The notes beneath the pieces were generated by a model, which was not told the DNA's origin, did not search any database, and worked only from the letters and a program-made list of their open reading frames with translations. Positions 35,155 through 44,197 of a DNA stretch of 64,000 nt are shown here, piece after piece. Where the stretch lies: NCBI RefSeq assembly GCF_946478785.1, contig NZ_CAMLDD010000013.1, positions 1 to 64,000 of the forward strand, written 5' to 3'. The stretch is from an uncultured Flavobacterium sp. (GTDB lineage Bacteria > Bacteroidota > Bacteroidia > Flavobacteriales > Flavobacteriaceae). Made by a program: the position numbers and the translations under genes. The stretch's first letter is position 1; every line of letters begins with the position of its first letter.

Positions 35155-35931
35155 ATGATTAACAACAATCCTATAGGCGTTTTTGATTCCGGAATTGGAG
35201 GAACTTCAATATGGAGCGCCATCCACGAGTTACTTCCCAATGAAAAGACCATTTATTTGGCAGACAGTAAAAATGCTCCTTACGGTCAAAAAACCAAAGA
35301 AGAGATTGTTGCTTTAAGTAAAAAAAATGTAGACTTTTTAATTGAGAACAACTGTAAATTAATTGTGGTAGCCTGTAATACAGCCACTACAAATGCCATC
35401 AGAGAGCTACGTGCAGATTACAATATCCCATTTATAGGAATTGAACCCGCTATAAAACCGGCAGCACATAACTCGAAAACACAGGTTATAGGCATTTTAG
35501 CAACAAAAGGCACTTTGAATAGTGAGTTGTTTAACAAAACTGCGGAAATGTTTCATGATACCAAAATCATAGAACAAGTTGGCTACGGACTGGTTCAGCT
35601 TATTGAAGAAGGCAATTTAAATTCCCCGGAAATGACCCTATTATTAGAATCCTATTTACAACCTATGATTGATGCCAATATTGATTATCTTGTTCTGGGC
35701 TGCAGTCATTATCCGTATTTGATTCCACAGATTAAAAAAATACTTCCTGAACATATTCAGATTATTGATTCGGGAGAAGCGGTAGCCAGGCAAACCAAAA
35801 ACGTTTTACGCGAAAAAGTAGGTTTTTCTGATGCTGAAAAAAGCGAGCCTCAGTTTTTTATCAATTCAAATCCAGCTGTTTTAAAATCAATTTTGAATAA
35901 TAAATATAATGTGATACAAAAGGAGTTTTAA
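35155..35931 (+). CDS. murI: Glutamate racemase
   Basis: This enzyme interconverts L- and D-glutamate for peptidoglycan in the cytoplasm. The 258-residue protein shows Asp11 in 'VFDSGIGGTS', catalytic Cys74 in 'VVACNTATTNA' and the second catalytic Cys183 in 'LGCSHYPYL'. Length is typical. It stands alone on the plus strand, divergent from the Cys-rich gene and convergent with the carbonic anhydrase homologue. Confidence 0.96.
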   Translation: MINNNPIGVFDSGIGGTSIWSAIHELLPNEKTIYLADSKNAPYGQKTKEEIVALSKKNVDFLIENNCKLIVVACNTATTNAIRELRADYNIPFIGIEPAIKPAAHNSKTQVIGILATKGTLNSELFNKTAEMFHDTKIIEQVGYGLVQLIEEGNLNSPEMTLLLESYLQPMIDANIDYLVLGCSHYPYLIPQIKKILPEHIQIIDSGEAVARQTKNVLREKVGFSDAEKSEPQFFINSNPAVLKSILNNKYNVIQKEF

Positions 35932-35953
35932 CCCAAATCGATTTTTTTGCAAA

Positions 35954-35999
35954 AAATTCCAGATTCCAACTGTTCAAAATAGATGGAAATTTGGAATTT
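35954..35999. repeat. AAATTCCA-type inverted repeat between convergent genes
   Basis: Arms 35954-35968 and 35984-35999 pair with one mismatch and one bulge (AAATTCCAgATTCCA against TGGAAATTTGGAATTT). It lies between the murI and carbonic-anhydrase 3' ends, has only weak T-runs, and shares its core with the repeat at 49190-49219. Confidence 0.5.
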
Positions 36000-36025
36000 A
36001 AACATTGGCTTTTTATATTTTGAAA

Positions 36026-36538
36026 TTATTCTTTAAACCAGCCAGAGTACATTACATAATTATTCGAAATACGTTCAATTTCACCTGCAAAATCTGACTG
36101 ATCAATATCTTTTACCTTTTTGGCAGGAACACCAGCGTAAATACTTCCTGAGGCTACTACTGTATTTTGTGTCAAAACGGCCCCAGCTGCAATAATCGAA
36201 TTGCTTTCTACAACACAATTATCCATGACTATCGCCCCCATTCCAATCAAAACATTGTCGTGAATAGTACATCCATGAACAATTGCATTATGTCCTATCG
36301 AAACGTTATTGCCAATAATGGTTGGATGTTTTTGATAGGTACAATGAATAATGGCACCATCCTGAATGTTGACTTTATTACCAATTTTAATAAAGTTGAC
36401 ATCTCCTCTAATCACAGCATTAAACCACACACTGCATAAATCACCAAAAGTTACATTACCAACAATAGTGGCATTTTCAGCAACATAACAGTCATCAGGT
36501 ATCATAGGTGATTTACCATTTACAGCTTTTATTAACAT
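36026..36538 (-). CDS. Gamma-carbonic anhydrase-like hexapeptide-repeat protein
   Basis: A 170-residue left-handed beta-helix protein of hexapeptide repeats. It keeps the three metal-ligand His of gamma-carbonic anhydrases at 65, 83 and 88 ('GAIIHC', 'IGHNAIVHGC') and ends with a C-terminal helix. It is cytosolic; enzymatic activity is not proven for many homologues. I chose the ATG at 36538, since the upstream in-frame start at 36640 would run into the neighbouring gene. It is 10 bp downstream of the PorP/SprF gene and probably co-transcribed with it. Confidence 0.9.
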   Translation of the reverse strand: MLIKAVNGKSPMIPDDCYVAENATIVGNVTFGDLCSVWFNAVIRGDVNFIKIGNKVNIQDGAIIHCTYQKHPTIIGNNVSIGHNAIVHGCTIHDNVLIGMGAIVMDNCVVESNSIIAAGAVLTQNTVVASGSIYAGVPAKKVKDIDQSDFAGEIERISNNYVMYSGWFKE

Positions 36539-36548
36539 GACATAAATT

Positions 36549-37538
36549 TTAATTAACAGCTGGACATTCACAATCGTAACGTTCTCTGGTACAAAATAAA
36601 TTAATTCCGAGAGTAATCTGGTGATATCCACCCGTATCAAATTTCACATCGCCTGTGACATTTGAATAAGTATAAGCAAACATGAAATTTTTATAATTAA
36701 GTCCTATTATAGGAGTAATATATTGCAGTTTTTGATCGCTTACCCCACTTCCTGTACTGTACTGTGCACCATCAAAACTGCTTCTATAAGACAATGCCGC
36801 CCATATACTTCCAAAATCCATATTTTTATAAGCTTTTAAATTGATATCAATGGATTTTTGTTTTGTTTGCTCGAACAGTTGAAATAAAATAGATGGCTCC
36901 CAGGTAATACCTTCTCTTTTTCCAAAAACATAACCGGCACTTAATAAAAACTTTCTCAAATTATCATTTTCATAATCGGTATAAAGCCCCCTTCTCGTTT
37001 CTATAAGTCCCTGAACGGTAGCGTGAGCATAAAAATTCAAATAATTGTAAGAAGCCCCTACATCTACATTGAAGTAAGAATCATTTTGAATTGACCCGAA
37101 AACAATAGGATCGAACGTTGTTCCAAAAGCGGTTTCATCTAACTGACTCTGAATTAATCCGCCGCTTATACCAAAAGAAAGCTGATCCAGATCAAGTTCG
37201 CTTCTGGAAAACATGATATGATGGGCATAGGTAACTTTTACTCCTTTTTGTGAATGATATCCGTTTTTGTCATTAAAAACAATAATACCGGCACCAGATC
37301 TTTCACCAACTCTTCCATTAAAACTTAGAGTTTGCAAAGATGGCGCATCATCTTGTCCAAACCATTGTTTTCTGGCTGTGAGTCTTATTTTTGCGCAATT
37401 TGCCGCACCCGCCATCGAAGGATGGATCAAATAATAATTGTCAGATAAATAATCAGAATATACGGGAATTCCTTCTTGAGAAAAAGAACATAAAGAAGTC
37501 ATTGCAAGAACAATTAAGATTTTGATTTTCAATTCCAT
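36549..37538 (-). CDS. PorP/SprF family type IX secretion membrane protein
   Basis: A 329-residue outer-membrane beta-barrel protein of the PorP/SprF family. The signal peptide ends near 'SFSQ', followed by the signature 'YSDYLSDNYYLIHPSMAGA', 'RLTARKQWFG' and 'TLSFNGRVGERSGAGIIVFN'. Members partner individual T9SS-secreted proteins, as SprF does for SprB, or belong to the T9SS core (PorP). Which client this one serves is unknown; no large adhesin gene is adjacent. The ATG at 37538 gives a clean signal peptide. Confidence 0.9.
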   Translation of the reverse strand: MELKIKILIVLAMTSLCSFSQEGIPVYSDYLSDNYYLIHPSMAGAANCAKIRLTARKQWFGQDDAPSLQTLSFNGRVGERSGAGIIVFNDKNGYHSQKGVKVTYAHHIMFSRSELDLDQLSFGISGGLIQSQLDETAFGTTFDPIVFGSIQNDSYFNVDVGASYNYLNFYAHATVQGLIETRRGLYTDYENDNLRKFLLSAGYVFGKREGITWEPSILFQLFEQTKQKSIDINLKAYKNMDFGSIWAALSYRSSFDGAQYSTGSGVSDQKLQYITPIIGLNYKNFMFAYTYSNVTGDVKFDTGGYHQITLGINLFCTRERYDCECPAVN

Positions 37539-37616
37539 ACAGGTAAACATATTTAATGTCTTTTAGATTTTACAAAAATGATTACACATAGAATCTTAAT
37601 TTTTTTATTAAAAAAC

Positions 37617-37624
37617 CAAATATA
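37617..37624 (-). promoter_or_regulatory. -7 promoter element of the PorP/SprF gene
   Basis: TATATTTG on the minus strand matches TAnnTTTG and lies about 80 bp upstream of the start codon at 37538. No good -33 TTTG is seen at the right distance, so support is partial. Confidence 0.3.
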
Positions 37625-37672
37625 GCCATTCGTGGAAAATAACTTTATTAAATTTACAAAAAATATACAGAC

Positions 37673-38572
37673 ATGGCAAAAATCACTATAAAAGAAACTC
37701 AAAATCCGACCATCATAAAGTTCGAATTTGAAGATTTCATTACTCAGAATCAAAATTTTGAATTCAAAAATATCGATGAAGCACAATCATCACCTTTGGC
37801 CCAGCAATTATTTTATCTCCCGTTTGTAAAAACAGTCTATATCTCAGGGAATTTTATCGCTGTAGAAAGATACAGCATCGTTGAATGGGATGATGTAAAA
37901 GATGCTGTTGCCGAACAAATTGAAGCTTTTGTAGATAAAGGAGGGATTATCATAAAAACTGACGAAACCAAAACAAAAAAACAACCCATTACCGTTTACG
38001 GAGAAACCACACCAAATCCAGCAGCTTTAAAATTTGTAGTAAGCAGAATGTTGACCAAAAATGCTGTTGAATACAAAAACATAGACCAGACAGCTTCATC
38101 TCCTTTAGCGAAAGAATTATTTAAATTTCCTTACGTTAAAGAAGTTTTTATTGATGAAAATTATATTTCTGTTACAAAATATGACATTAATGACTGGCAG
38201 GAAATCACTTTGGAATTGAGAACTTTTATTAAACAATTTATCGAAAATGGAGGTACTGTCCTGGATGAAAACTTAATTGAAGTTGCCACTAAAAATGATG
38301 TAACCAAAGATGAAGCTTTTGACAAATTGGATATCACTTCGCAACAAATCATTAACATCCTGGAAGAATATGTAAAACCAGCTGTTGCTGCAGATGGCGG
38401 AAATATTGCTTTTGATTCATATAACGAGGAAAACAAAGTTGTAAAAGTTATTTTGCAGGGAGCTTGCAGTGGTTGCCCATCATCAACTTTTACTTTAAAA
38501 AGCGGTATCGAAAACATGCTGAAAAGTATGCTTAATGACGAAAAGATTACCGTTGAAGCTTTAAATGCTTAA
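37673..38572 (+). CDS. NifU/Nfu-type Fe-S scaffold protein with two Nfu N-domains
   Basis: A 299-residue cytosolic Fe-S cluster carrier. Two tandem Nfu N-terminal domains come first: about 1-95 ('TQNPTIIKFEFEDFI', 'SSPLAQQLFYLPFVKTVYIS') and about 105-205 ('TPNPAALKFVVSR', 'SSPLAKELFKFPYVKEVFID'). The C-terminal NifU domain has the cluster-binding C265-x2-C268 in 'GACSGCPSST'. The tandem N-domains are clear duplicates. It is a single gene before a terminator-like hairpin. Confidence 0.92.
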   Translation: MAKITIKETQNPTIIKFEFEDFITQNQNFEFKNIDEAQSSPLAQQLFYLPFVKTVYISGNFIAVERYSIVEWDDVKDAVAEQIEAFVDKGGIIIKTDETKTKKQPITVYGETTPNPAALKFVVSRMLTKNAVEYKNIDQTASSPLAKELFKFPYVKEVFIDENYISVTKYDINDWQEITLELRTFIKQFIENGGTVLDENLIEVATKNDVTKDEAFDKLDITSQQIINILEEYVKPAVAADGGNIAFDSYNEENKVVKVILQGACSGCPSSTFTLKSGIENMLKSMLNDEKITVEALNA

Positions 38573-38611
38573 AATAAAATTATATATTCTCATATAAAAA
38601 TAAATGTTTTT

Positions 38612-38658
38612 TATATTTGCGCTATTAATTCAAACCTTCTCAATGAGAAGGTTTTTTT
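38612..38658 (+). promoter_or_regulatory. -7 box followed by a perfect terminator-like hairpin (mscS leader)
   Basis: TATATTTG (38612-38619) is an exact -7 match. Twelve bp later starts a perfect 10-bp stem (38632-38641 with 38645-38654, loop AAT), followed by a T7 run from 38652. The mscS ATG is at 38669. The hairpin could simply end nfu transcription, or, since it lies after a promoter-like box, attenuate mscS. No convincing -33 element is visible. Confidence 0.5.
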
Positions 38659-38668
38659 ATCTAAAAAT

Positions 38669-39496
38669 ATGGATGTTAACCCCGATCAATTTAGCAATTA
38701 CGCTACAAAGTTTATTAACGTTTTAATTGATTATTCGCCGAAGTTAATTTCGGCAATTTTAATATTATTTATAGGTTTATATGCCATAAGATTGATAAAC
38801 AGAATCATTAGAAAAATAATGATAAAAAGAAATTTAGATCCAACGCTAACTAAATTTCTTGCCGATATTTTACTCTGGGCTTTACGAATTTTACTTTTTG
38901 TAACGTTTATTTCAAAACTCGGAATAGAGACTTCATCATTTGTCGCTATTTTAGGAGCCATGGGACTTGCGATTGGTTTATCATTACAAGGCTCGCTTTC
39001 CAACTTTGCAGGCGGCATGCTGATTATTGTTTTTAAGCCGTTTAAAGTTGGAGATACCATAGAGGCACAAGGCGTTATCGGGACTGTGAGTGAAATTCAA
39101 ATTTTTGTAACCAAAATACTTACCGCAAATAATCAGACTGTTTTTGTACCAAATGGCGCTTTATCAAACGGAAATATCATGAATTATTCGATGGAGGGAC
39201 AAAGAAGAGCTGATTTTACTTTTGCTGTTTCTTATGATACTGATTTAAAAAAAGCCAAAGAAACACTTTTCACAATTTTAAATGAAAACATAAAAGTACT
39301 TAAAGAACCCGCCCCATTAGTTTTTGTTCAAAGTTTAACAGACAGCGCGGTTGTTTTTGCTGTCAGAGCCTGGGCAACAAATGAAAATTTTGGGGATGTT
39401 TCTGTGAATACTTTAGAGAACTGCAAAACAGCTTTTGATAAAGAAGGTATAAAAATTCAGCCTTATGTAAAGGAATTAAGCAAAGATCGAAATTAG
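38669..39496 (+). CDS. Small-conductance mechanosensitive channel (MscS family)
   Basis: A 275-residue inner-membrane channel that opens on membrane tension to relieve osmotic shock. Three membrane helices (about 17-40, 60-82 and 88-118) end in the Gly/Ala-rich pore helix 'AILGAMGLAIGLSLQGSLSN'. The beta domain ('VGDTIEAQGVIGTVSEI') and the mixed C-terminal domain follow. Length equals that of E. coli MscS. Expression may be affected by the hairpin in its leader. Confidence 0.92.
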   Translation: MDVNPDQFSNYATKFINVLIDYSPKLISAILILFIGLYAIRLINRIIRKIMIKRNLDPTLTKFLADILLWALRILLFVTFISKLGIETSSFVAILGAMGLAIGLSLQGSLSNFAGGMLIIVFKPFKVGDTIEAQGVIGTVSEIQIFVTKILTANNQTVFVPNGALSNGNIMNYSMEGQRRADFTFAVSYDTDLKKAKETLFTILNENIKVLKEPAPLVFVQSLTDSAVVFAVRAWATNENFGDVSVNTLENCKTAFDKEGIKIQPYVKELSKDRN

Positions 39497-39511
39497 TAAT
39501 ACAATCAGCAC

Positions 39512-40183
39512 TTATTTTTTTGAAGGTGCAGTTATCATAAAATCCTTCAAGTAGTAAGGTTCGAAATAAGCGACATCTACAGTGTCGCTTATTTGATATT
39601 TATCATAACTAATTTTACTCATTGCTGCAGCCGAAGGATATTTAACATCTTCTAAAAACACAAAATTTTCTTTAGTTAAAACTGATTGGCATTTCTCTGC
39701 ACAGTCCCCAACAAAATAAAGTGTTTCAGTATAAGTATTAAATGAATTTTCATCGATAATTTCTGCCTGAATTGCTCTTTCCACTTCTAAATCAGCACTA
39801 AAAATTTCGCTGTAGACTTCCATTCTTCTGGCATCCAACATTGAGATTATTTTTCCATCAGAAATTTTAGCCTGAGATGCCAAAGTCTGTAGAGTATCAA
39901 CAGCTATCAATGGGATATTTAACGCATAACACATTCCTTTTGCTGCTGAAACCCCAATTCGAAGACCCGTATAAGAACCCGGTCCCTGACTTACCGCAAC
40001 GGCTGATAAATCATGTACTGAAATTCCTGTTTCAGCAATTATTTCTTCAATAAAAACATGTAGTTTCTCTGCATGAGAATAGCCTTCTTCTGCAATTTCC
40101 CTGCATGTAATGGTTCCACCATTTTTAGCAATGGATACAGAACAATTTTTGGTAGCCGTTTCGATATTGAGAATAAAAGACAA
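39512..40183 (-). CDS. tsaB: tRNA threonylcarbamoyladenosine biosynthesis protein TsaB
   Basis: A non-catalytic partner of TsaD in making t6A37 on tRNA. The 223-residue ASKHA-fold protein starts 'FILNIETATKNCSVSI' and has the family hallmark 'SQGPGSYTGLRIGVSAAKG'. Length is normal. It lies 36 bp downstream of the exporter adaptor gene on the same strand and could be read through from that operon, though the functions are unrelated. Confidence 0.93.
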   Translation of the reverse strand: MSFILNIETATKNCSVSIAKNGGTITCREIAEEGYSHAEKLHVFIEEIIAETGISVHDLSAVAVSQGPGSYTGLRIGVSAAKGMCYALNIPLIAVDTLQTLASQAKISDGKIISMLDARRMEVYSEIFSADLEVERAIQAEIIDENSFNTYTETLYFVGDCAEKCQSVLTKENFVFLEDVKYPSAAAMSKISYDKYQISDTVDVAYFEPYYLKDFMITAPSKK

Positions 40184-40219
40184 TGTAGTTATTTTTAAAG
40201 TTAATTTTTGAGAACCTGA

Positions 40220-41512
40220 CTATTTTTTAGGAGGAGCATCTTGCTTTTTAAGTTTTACTTTATCCCCCGAATTTAATTCTTTAGAGACAGTTGTATAAGG
40301 GCCTGTAATAACAACATCACCTGGTTTTAACCCAGACATCACCTCGATATTAGTATCGTCCTGAATACCTGTTTTTATTACCCTTATTTTTGCTTTATCA
40401 CCTACTTTCACAAAAACGCATTCAAATTTTTTATCGCTTTTTGAATCTGCTTTCTTCTCATTTGGATCTTCAACCTTAAAATCTTTTACAGCAGTTGTGT
40501 CTGATTTTACTACAACAGAACTAATTGGCACGGCCAAAACATTGGTTTTTGTTTTTGTAATAATATCAACCGTTGCGGTCATTCCAGGTCTGAATGGCGA
40601 ATAAGAAGCTGGCTTTCCTTCCAGCAAATCCTGATAAGATTCTTTTAAAATCCTAACTTTAACCTTAAAATTAGTTACCTGATCTGAAGTTAAAGTGCTG
40701 CTGGCAGAATTAGAAATACTGGTAACAACGCCTTTAAATTTTTTCTTTAAATAAGCATCAACTTCAACATTAGCTTCATCACCAATTTTTATTTTTACAA
40801 TATCATTTTCATTTACATCAACCTCAACTTCCATATTATTAAGGTTTGCCACTCTTAAAAGTTCGGTTCCTGCCATTTGCTGTGTTCCTAAAACACGTTC
40901 TCCCAGCTCTACATTTAATACTGAAATAGTACCGTCTGCAGGAGAATAAATTGTGGTACGTCCTAAATTGTCTTTTGCTTCATTTACTGATGCAGAGGCA
41001 CTTTGAACATTATAATAAGAACTTTGTCTGGTTGCTTTAGCTACTTCAAAAGAAGCGATTGCTTTATCCCAATCAGATTTTGAAATAACACCTTTATCAT
41101 ATAAGGTTTTATTTCGCTCATAATTTGCTTTTGCTTCTTTAAAACTAGCTTCAGATTGTGTTAAACCAGCTTTTGTCCCTGATAAATTAGAAACAGATCG
41201 ATTATAGCTTGAGGTGTACAAATCAGGGTTTATTTTTACCAATAAATCTCCTTTTTTAACAACCTGACCTTCTTTTACATTCAATAAAATGATTTCACCC
41301 GAAACTTCAGGTGCTATTTTTACTTCTATTTCAGGTTGTATTTTTCCTGTAGCAGAAACAGTTTCAACAATTGTGGAAGCTATTACTTTTGATGTCTCAA
41401 CTTCTTTTCCTTCGTCCTTATTTCCTATTATTCCCGCTTTTGAAAGCCCAATTAAAGCTGCAATTATAATTATTGCACCGCCAATTAGGAAATAAATTGT
41501 TTTTTTTGACAT
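40220..41512 (-). CDS. Efflux periplasmic adaptor (membrane fusion protein), second copy
   Basis: A 430-residue HlyD/MacA-type adaptor with an N-terminal membrane anchor (about 5-25). Split lipoyl/barrel-sandwich halves ('IAPEVSGEIILLNVKEGQVV', 'YSPADGTISVLNVELGERV') flank a coiled-coil hairpin, and beta-barrel plus membrane-proximal domains follow. A charged Lys/Asp-rich insert lies near 340-360. It bridges an inner-membrane ABC permease to TolC. It is the distal gene of the exporter operon, 6 bp after the TolC gene. Confidence 0.88.
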   Translation of the reverse strand: MSKKTIYFLIGGAIIIIAALIGLSKAGIIGNKDEGKEVETSKVIASTIVETVSATGKIQPEIEVKIAPEVSGEIILLNVKEGQVVKKGDLLVKINPDLYTSSYNRSVSNLSGTKAGLTQSEASFKEAKANYERNKTLYDKGVISKSDWDKAIASFEVAKATRQSSYYNVQSASASVNEAKDNLGRTTIYSPADGTISVLNVELGERVLGTQQMAGTELLRVANLNNMEVEVDVNENDIVKIKIGDEANVEVDAYLKKKFKGVVTSISNSASSTLTSDQVTNFKVKVRILKESYQDLLEGKPASYSPFRPGMTATVDIITKTKTNVLAVPISSVVVKSDTTAVKDFKVEDPNEKKADSKSDKKFECVFVKVGDKAKIRVIKTGIQDDTNIEVMSGLKPGDVVITGPYTTVSKELNSGDKVKLKKQDAPPKK

Positions 41513-41518
41513 AATAAA

Positions 41519-42970
41519 TTAGTTTTTGATAATTGGAACAATTGGAATTCCGAAATAGAATTCAAGTATTTTTATTTTAAACATATAATCGTATTTTGTT
41601 CTGATAACATCTGATTGCGCATTAGTCAACAGTGTCTGTGCCTGCGTAAAATCAAATGAATTCATTAAACCAACATCATACTTTTCTTTTGCATAATTAT
41701 AGGATTGCTGTCTTGCTTCTAAAGTTACAGTCGAGGATTCGTAAGCATTTAATGCTCCTTTTGCATCCGTAAAAGCAGTATACACATTACGCTGCAAATC
41801 TAGACTTTTTTGCTCCAGATCTATTTTTGATTTTTCTAAACTTACTTTATTACGTTCAACATTATTTTTTACAGAGAATCCGTTAAAAATTGGAACGCTT
41901 AATTGAAATCCAAAACTGTGTCCTTTATTATCATTAAATTGATTAAATACTGGATCTGCATTTCCTAAAACAGGCAAAAAATTATTTTGTAATACGGCTT
42001 GATTGGTTCCTTCAACAAAACCAATCTGAGAAGTTGGATTTGAAGTATTGGGAATAGATCCTGTTATAAGATCTGAATAACTTGCTCTTGTATTAAAGTT
42101 ATAGAAAGCACTTAGAGTTGGCTGATAAGCTCCTTTTGCAATAGCAACATTTTTCTCAGCGATTTCAAGATTAGTTTGTGCCAGCTTTAATTCGGTTCTT
42201 ATTTCCTTTGCCTTATTGTAAATCTCAATCGGACTTTGCGCCATAATGTTGTTTTCATCCTTCACATTTGTATCATCTATAACATCAAAATCTGCAAATT
42301 CTTTAAGTTGTAAAAGCTGTGCTAAACTCAACTTAGAAATCAATACATTATTTTCTGCCACTATTATAGCCTGCTGATCAGTTGCGAGAGTGGCTTTCAG
42401 GTCAAATAAATCACCTCTCGGTATTGTACCGGCATTTACCATTTCTTCAGAACGTTTAAATCTTTTTTCATCAATAGCAAGCTGCTCTTTTTTTACTTTT
42501 AAATCTTCTTTAAATGATAAAATTTGAAGAAAAGCATCTGCAACATTTAGTGAAATATCCTCCTGCATTTTTAGTAATTGATACTGAGATGCAACAATTG
42601 ATAATTTTGCTCTACGATAAGAATTCTGATTTTGCAATCCTTTATAAATATCAACTCCTGCATTTAAGCCTACTGATGAATATTGAGTAGTCTGATTACG
42701 TAAAACCCCAGTCGTAACATCTTGATTCAAACCAATATTCCAGGAGTGTGAAGCATTTCCATTTACTGATGGAAGGTAACTACCTAATGCTGCTCTTTTA
42801 TCAATTGCTGCATTTTTTACATCCAACTCAGATAGTTTTATTGTGATGTTATTATCCAATGCATATCGTACACATTCTTCCAGGGTCCAAAGTTTTGTTT
42901 GCCCCTGAGCTGATAATCCAAAGGAAAATAACAAAGCAAAAACAAAACTATTATATTTATTTATTTTCAT
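41519..42970 (-). CDS. TolC family outer-membrane efflux protein
   Basis: A 483-residue outer-membrane channel. The signal peptide ends near 'LSAQGQ', followed by two TolC repeats of long helices. The first includes 'WTLEECVRYALDNNITIKLS' and the second 'VGLMNSFDFTQAQTLLTNAQ'. It forms the exit duct for the ABC exporter encoded in the same operon. The ATG at 42970 directly precedes the signal peptide; the in-frame ATG at 43015 is less likely. It sits between two adaptor genes. Confidence 0.9.
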   Translation of the reverse strand: MKINKYNSFVFALLFSFGLSAQGQTKLWTLEECVRYALDNNITIKLSELDVKNAAIDKRAALGSYLPSVNGNASHSWNIGLNQDVTTGVLRNQTTQYSSVGLNAGVDIYKGLQNQNSYRRAKLSIVASQYQLLKMQEDISLNVADAFLQILSFKEDLKVKKEQLAIDEKRFKRSEEMVNAGTIPRGDLFDLKATLATDQQAIIVAENNVLISKLSLAQLLQLKEFADFDVIDDTNVKDENNIMAQSPIEIYNKAKEIRTELKLAQTNLEIAEKNVAIAKGAYQPTLSAFYNFNTRASYSDLITGSIPNTSNPTSQIGFVEGTNQAVLQNNFLPVLGNADPVFNQFNDNKGHSFGFQLSVPIFNGFSVKNNVERNKVSLEKSKIDLEQKSLDLQRNVYTAFTDAKGALNAYESSTVTLEARQQSYNYAKEKYDVGLMNSFDFTQAQTLLTNAQSDVIRTKYDYMFKIKILEFYFGIPIVPIIKN

Positions 42971-43041
42971 ATATTTTGAATGAAAGCACAGCAAAAAACT
43001 ATGCAAATTTAACATTTTTAAAAATCAAAAGTTCTTATTTG

Positions 43042-44157
43042 TTATTTTTTCTCTTCTCCACTAATCAATCCCTGGTTCCAGATTTTAATTTTATCAGAAG
43101 CTTTGATTCCGCTTTTTACCTCAACATAAATTCCGTCACTAACTCCCAAAACCAAATCCTTACGTTCAAATTTTTGAGAAACAGTTTCTACTTCTACATA
43201 TGGTTTTTGAGTTTTTTTATCAAACTGAACCAATGATTCTTTGATTGCCAAAACTTTATCTGCTTTTTCTAAAATAATGGAAGCATTTGCACTTAAACCA
43301 GCCCTGATAAAAGTAGCATCATCATTTTCTAAAGAAGCCTTAATTTCAAATTGAATAGCCCCGTTTTCAGTTACTCCTTTTGGTGCTATATAGGTTAAAA
43401 CCGCATTGAACTTTTTATTCTCAATAGCTCCTACTGTAATCTCAATTGGCATTTTTTCTTTTATTTTACCAACTTCTGATTCGTCGATTTTTCCAACAAA
43501 AATCATTCTTCCCACATCTGCCACGCTTGCTATTGTAGTTCCTTCATTAAAATTATTGCTTTCAATAACCTGGTTTCCTACTTTTACCGGCACGTCTAAG
43601 ATCATTCCGTTTACGGTAGAACGAATCAGTGTATTTGCATAACTTCCTAATGATGATGTTGTTCCGGTTTTTACGATATCCAGACTTTGCTTTGCAGCCT
43701 GATAATTTTGTTTTGCCTGTTTGTAAGCCAATTGGGCTGCATCAAAATCATTTGCAGAGATTACATCTTTTTCAAATAACGTTTTTTGTCTCTGAAAGAT
43801 TTTTTCCTGATTGTCTAAAGCAATTTTAGCTGTCTGAACCTGATTTTGAGTGCTGCTCACATTGGATACATTGGCAACAACTCTAATTTTTGCAATCATA
43901 TCGCCTGCTTTGATTTTTTCTCCGGCCTTGATATAAACATGTTCTATAATACCCGATATATTTGGTTTGATAAGAACTTCCTCGTCTGGCTGAATATTAC
44001 CAGTAGCAATAGTATTTTTTACAATCGTTTTAATTTCCGCTTTTTCTGTTTTAAAAACGATTGGTGATTCCTGGTTTTTAGCATACAAATAATATAAAGC
44101 ACCAAAAAAGACAATGGCAATAAGAACTAAAATAGTTATGGTTATTCCTTTTTTCAT
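43042..44157 (-). CDS. Efflux periplasmic adaptor (MacA-like), first copy
   Basis: A 371-residue membrane fusion protein with an N-terminal membrane helix (about 5-26). It has a lipoyl-like domain ('IKPNISGIIEHVYIKAGEKI'), a coiled-coil hairpin (about 105-165), the second lipoyl half and a beta-barrel domain. It should join the MacB-like permeases encoded just upstream to TolC. It differs in sequence from the adaptor at 40220-41512, so the operon encodes two distinct adaptors. Confidence 0.88.
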   Translation of the reverse strand: MKKGITITILVLIAIVFFGALYYLYAKNQESPIVFKTEKAEIKTIVKNTIATGNIQPDEEVLIKPNISGIIEHVYIKAGEKIKAGDMIAKIRVVANVSNVSSTQNQVQTAKIALDNQEKIFQRQKTLFEKDVISANDFDAAQLAYKQAKQNYQAAKQSLDIVKTGTTSSLGSYANTLIRSTVNGMILDVPVKVGNQVIESNNFNEGTTIASVADVGRMIFVGKIDESEVGKIKEKMPIEITVGAIENKKFNAVLTYIAPKGVTENGAIQFEIKASLENDDATFIRAGLSANASIILEKADKVLAIKESLVQFDKKTQKPYVEVETVSQKFERKDLVLGVSDGIYVEVKSGIKASDKIKIWNQGLISGEEKK

Positions 44158-44197
44158 TTGTTTTTATTTAATCGATTATTTTGATTGATTGATAATT

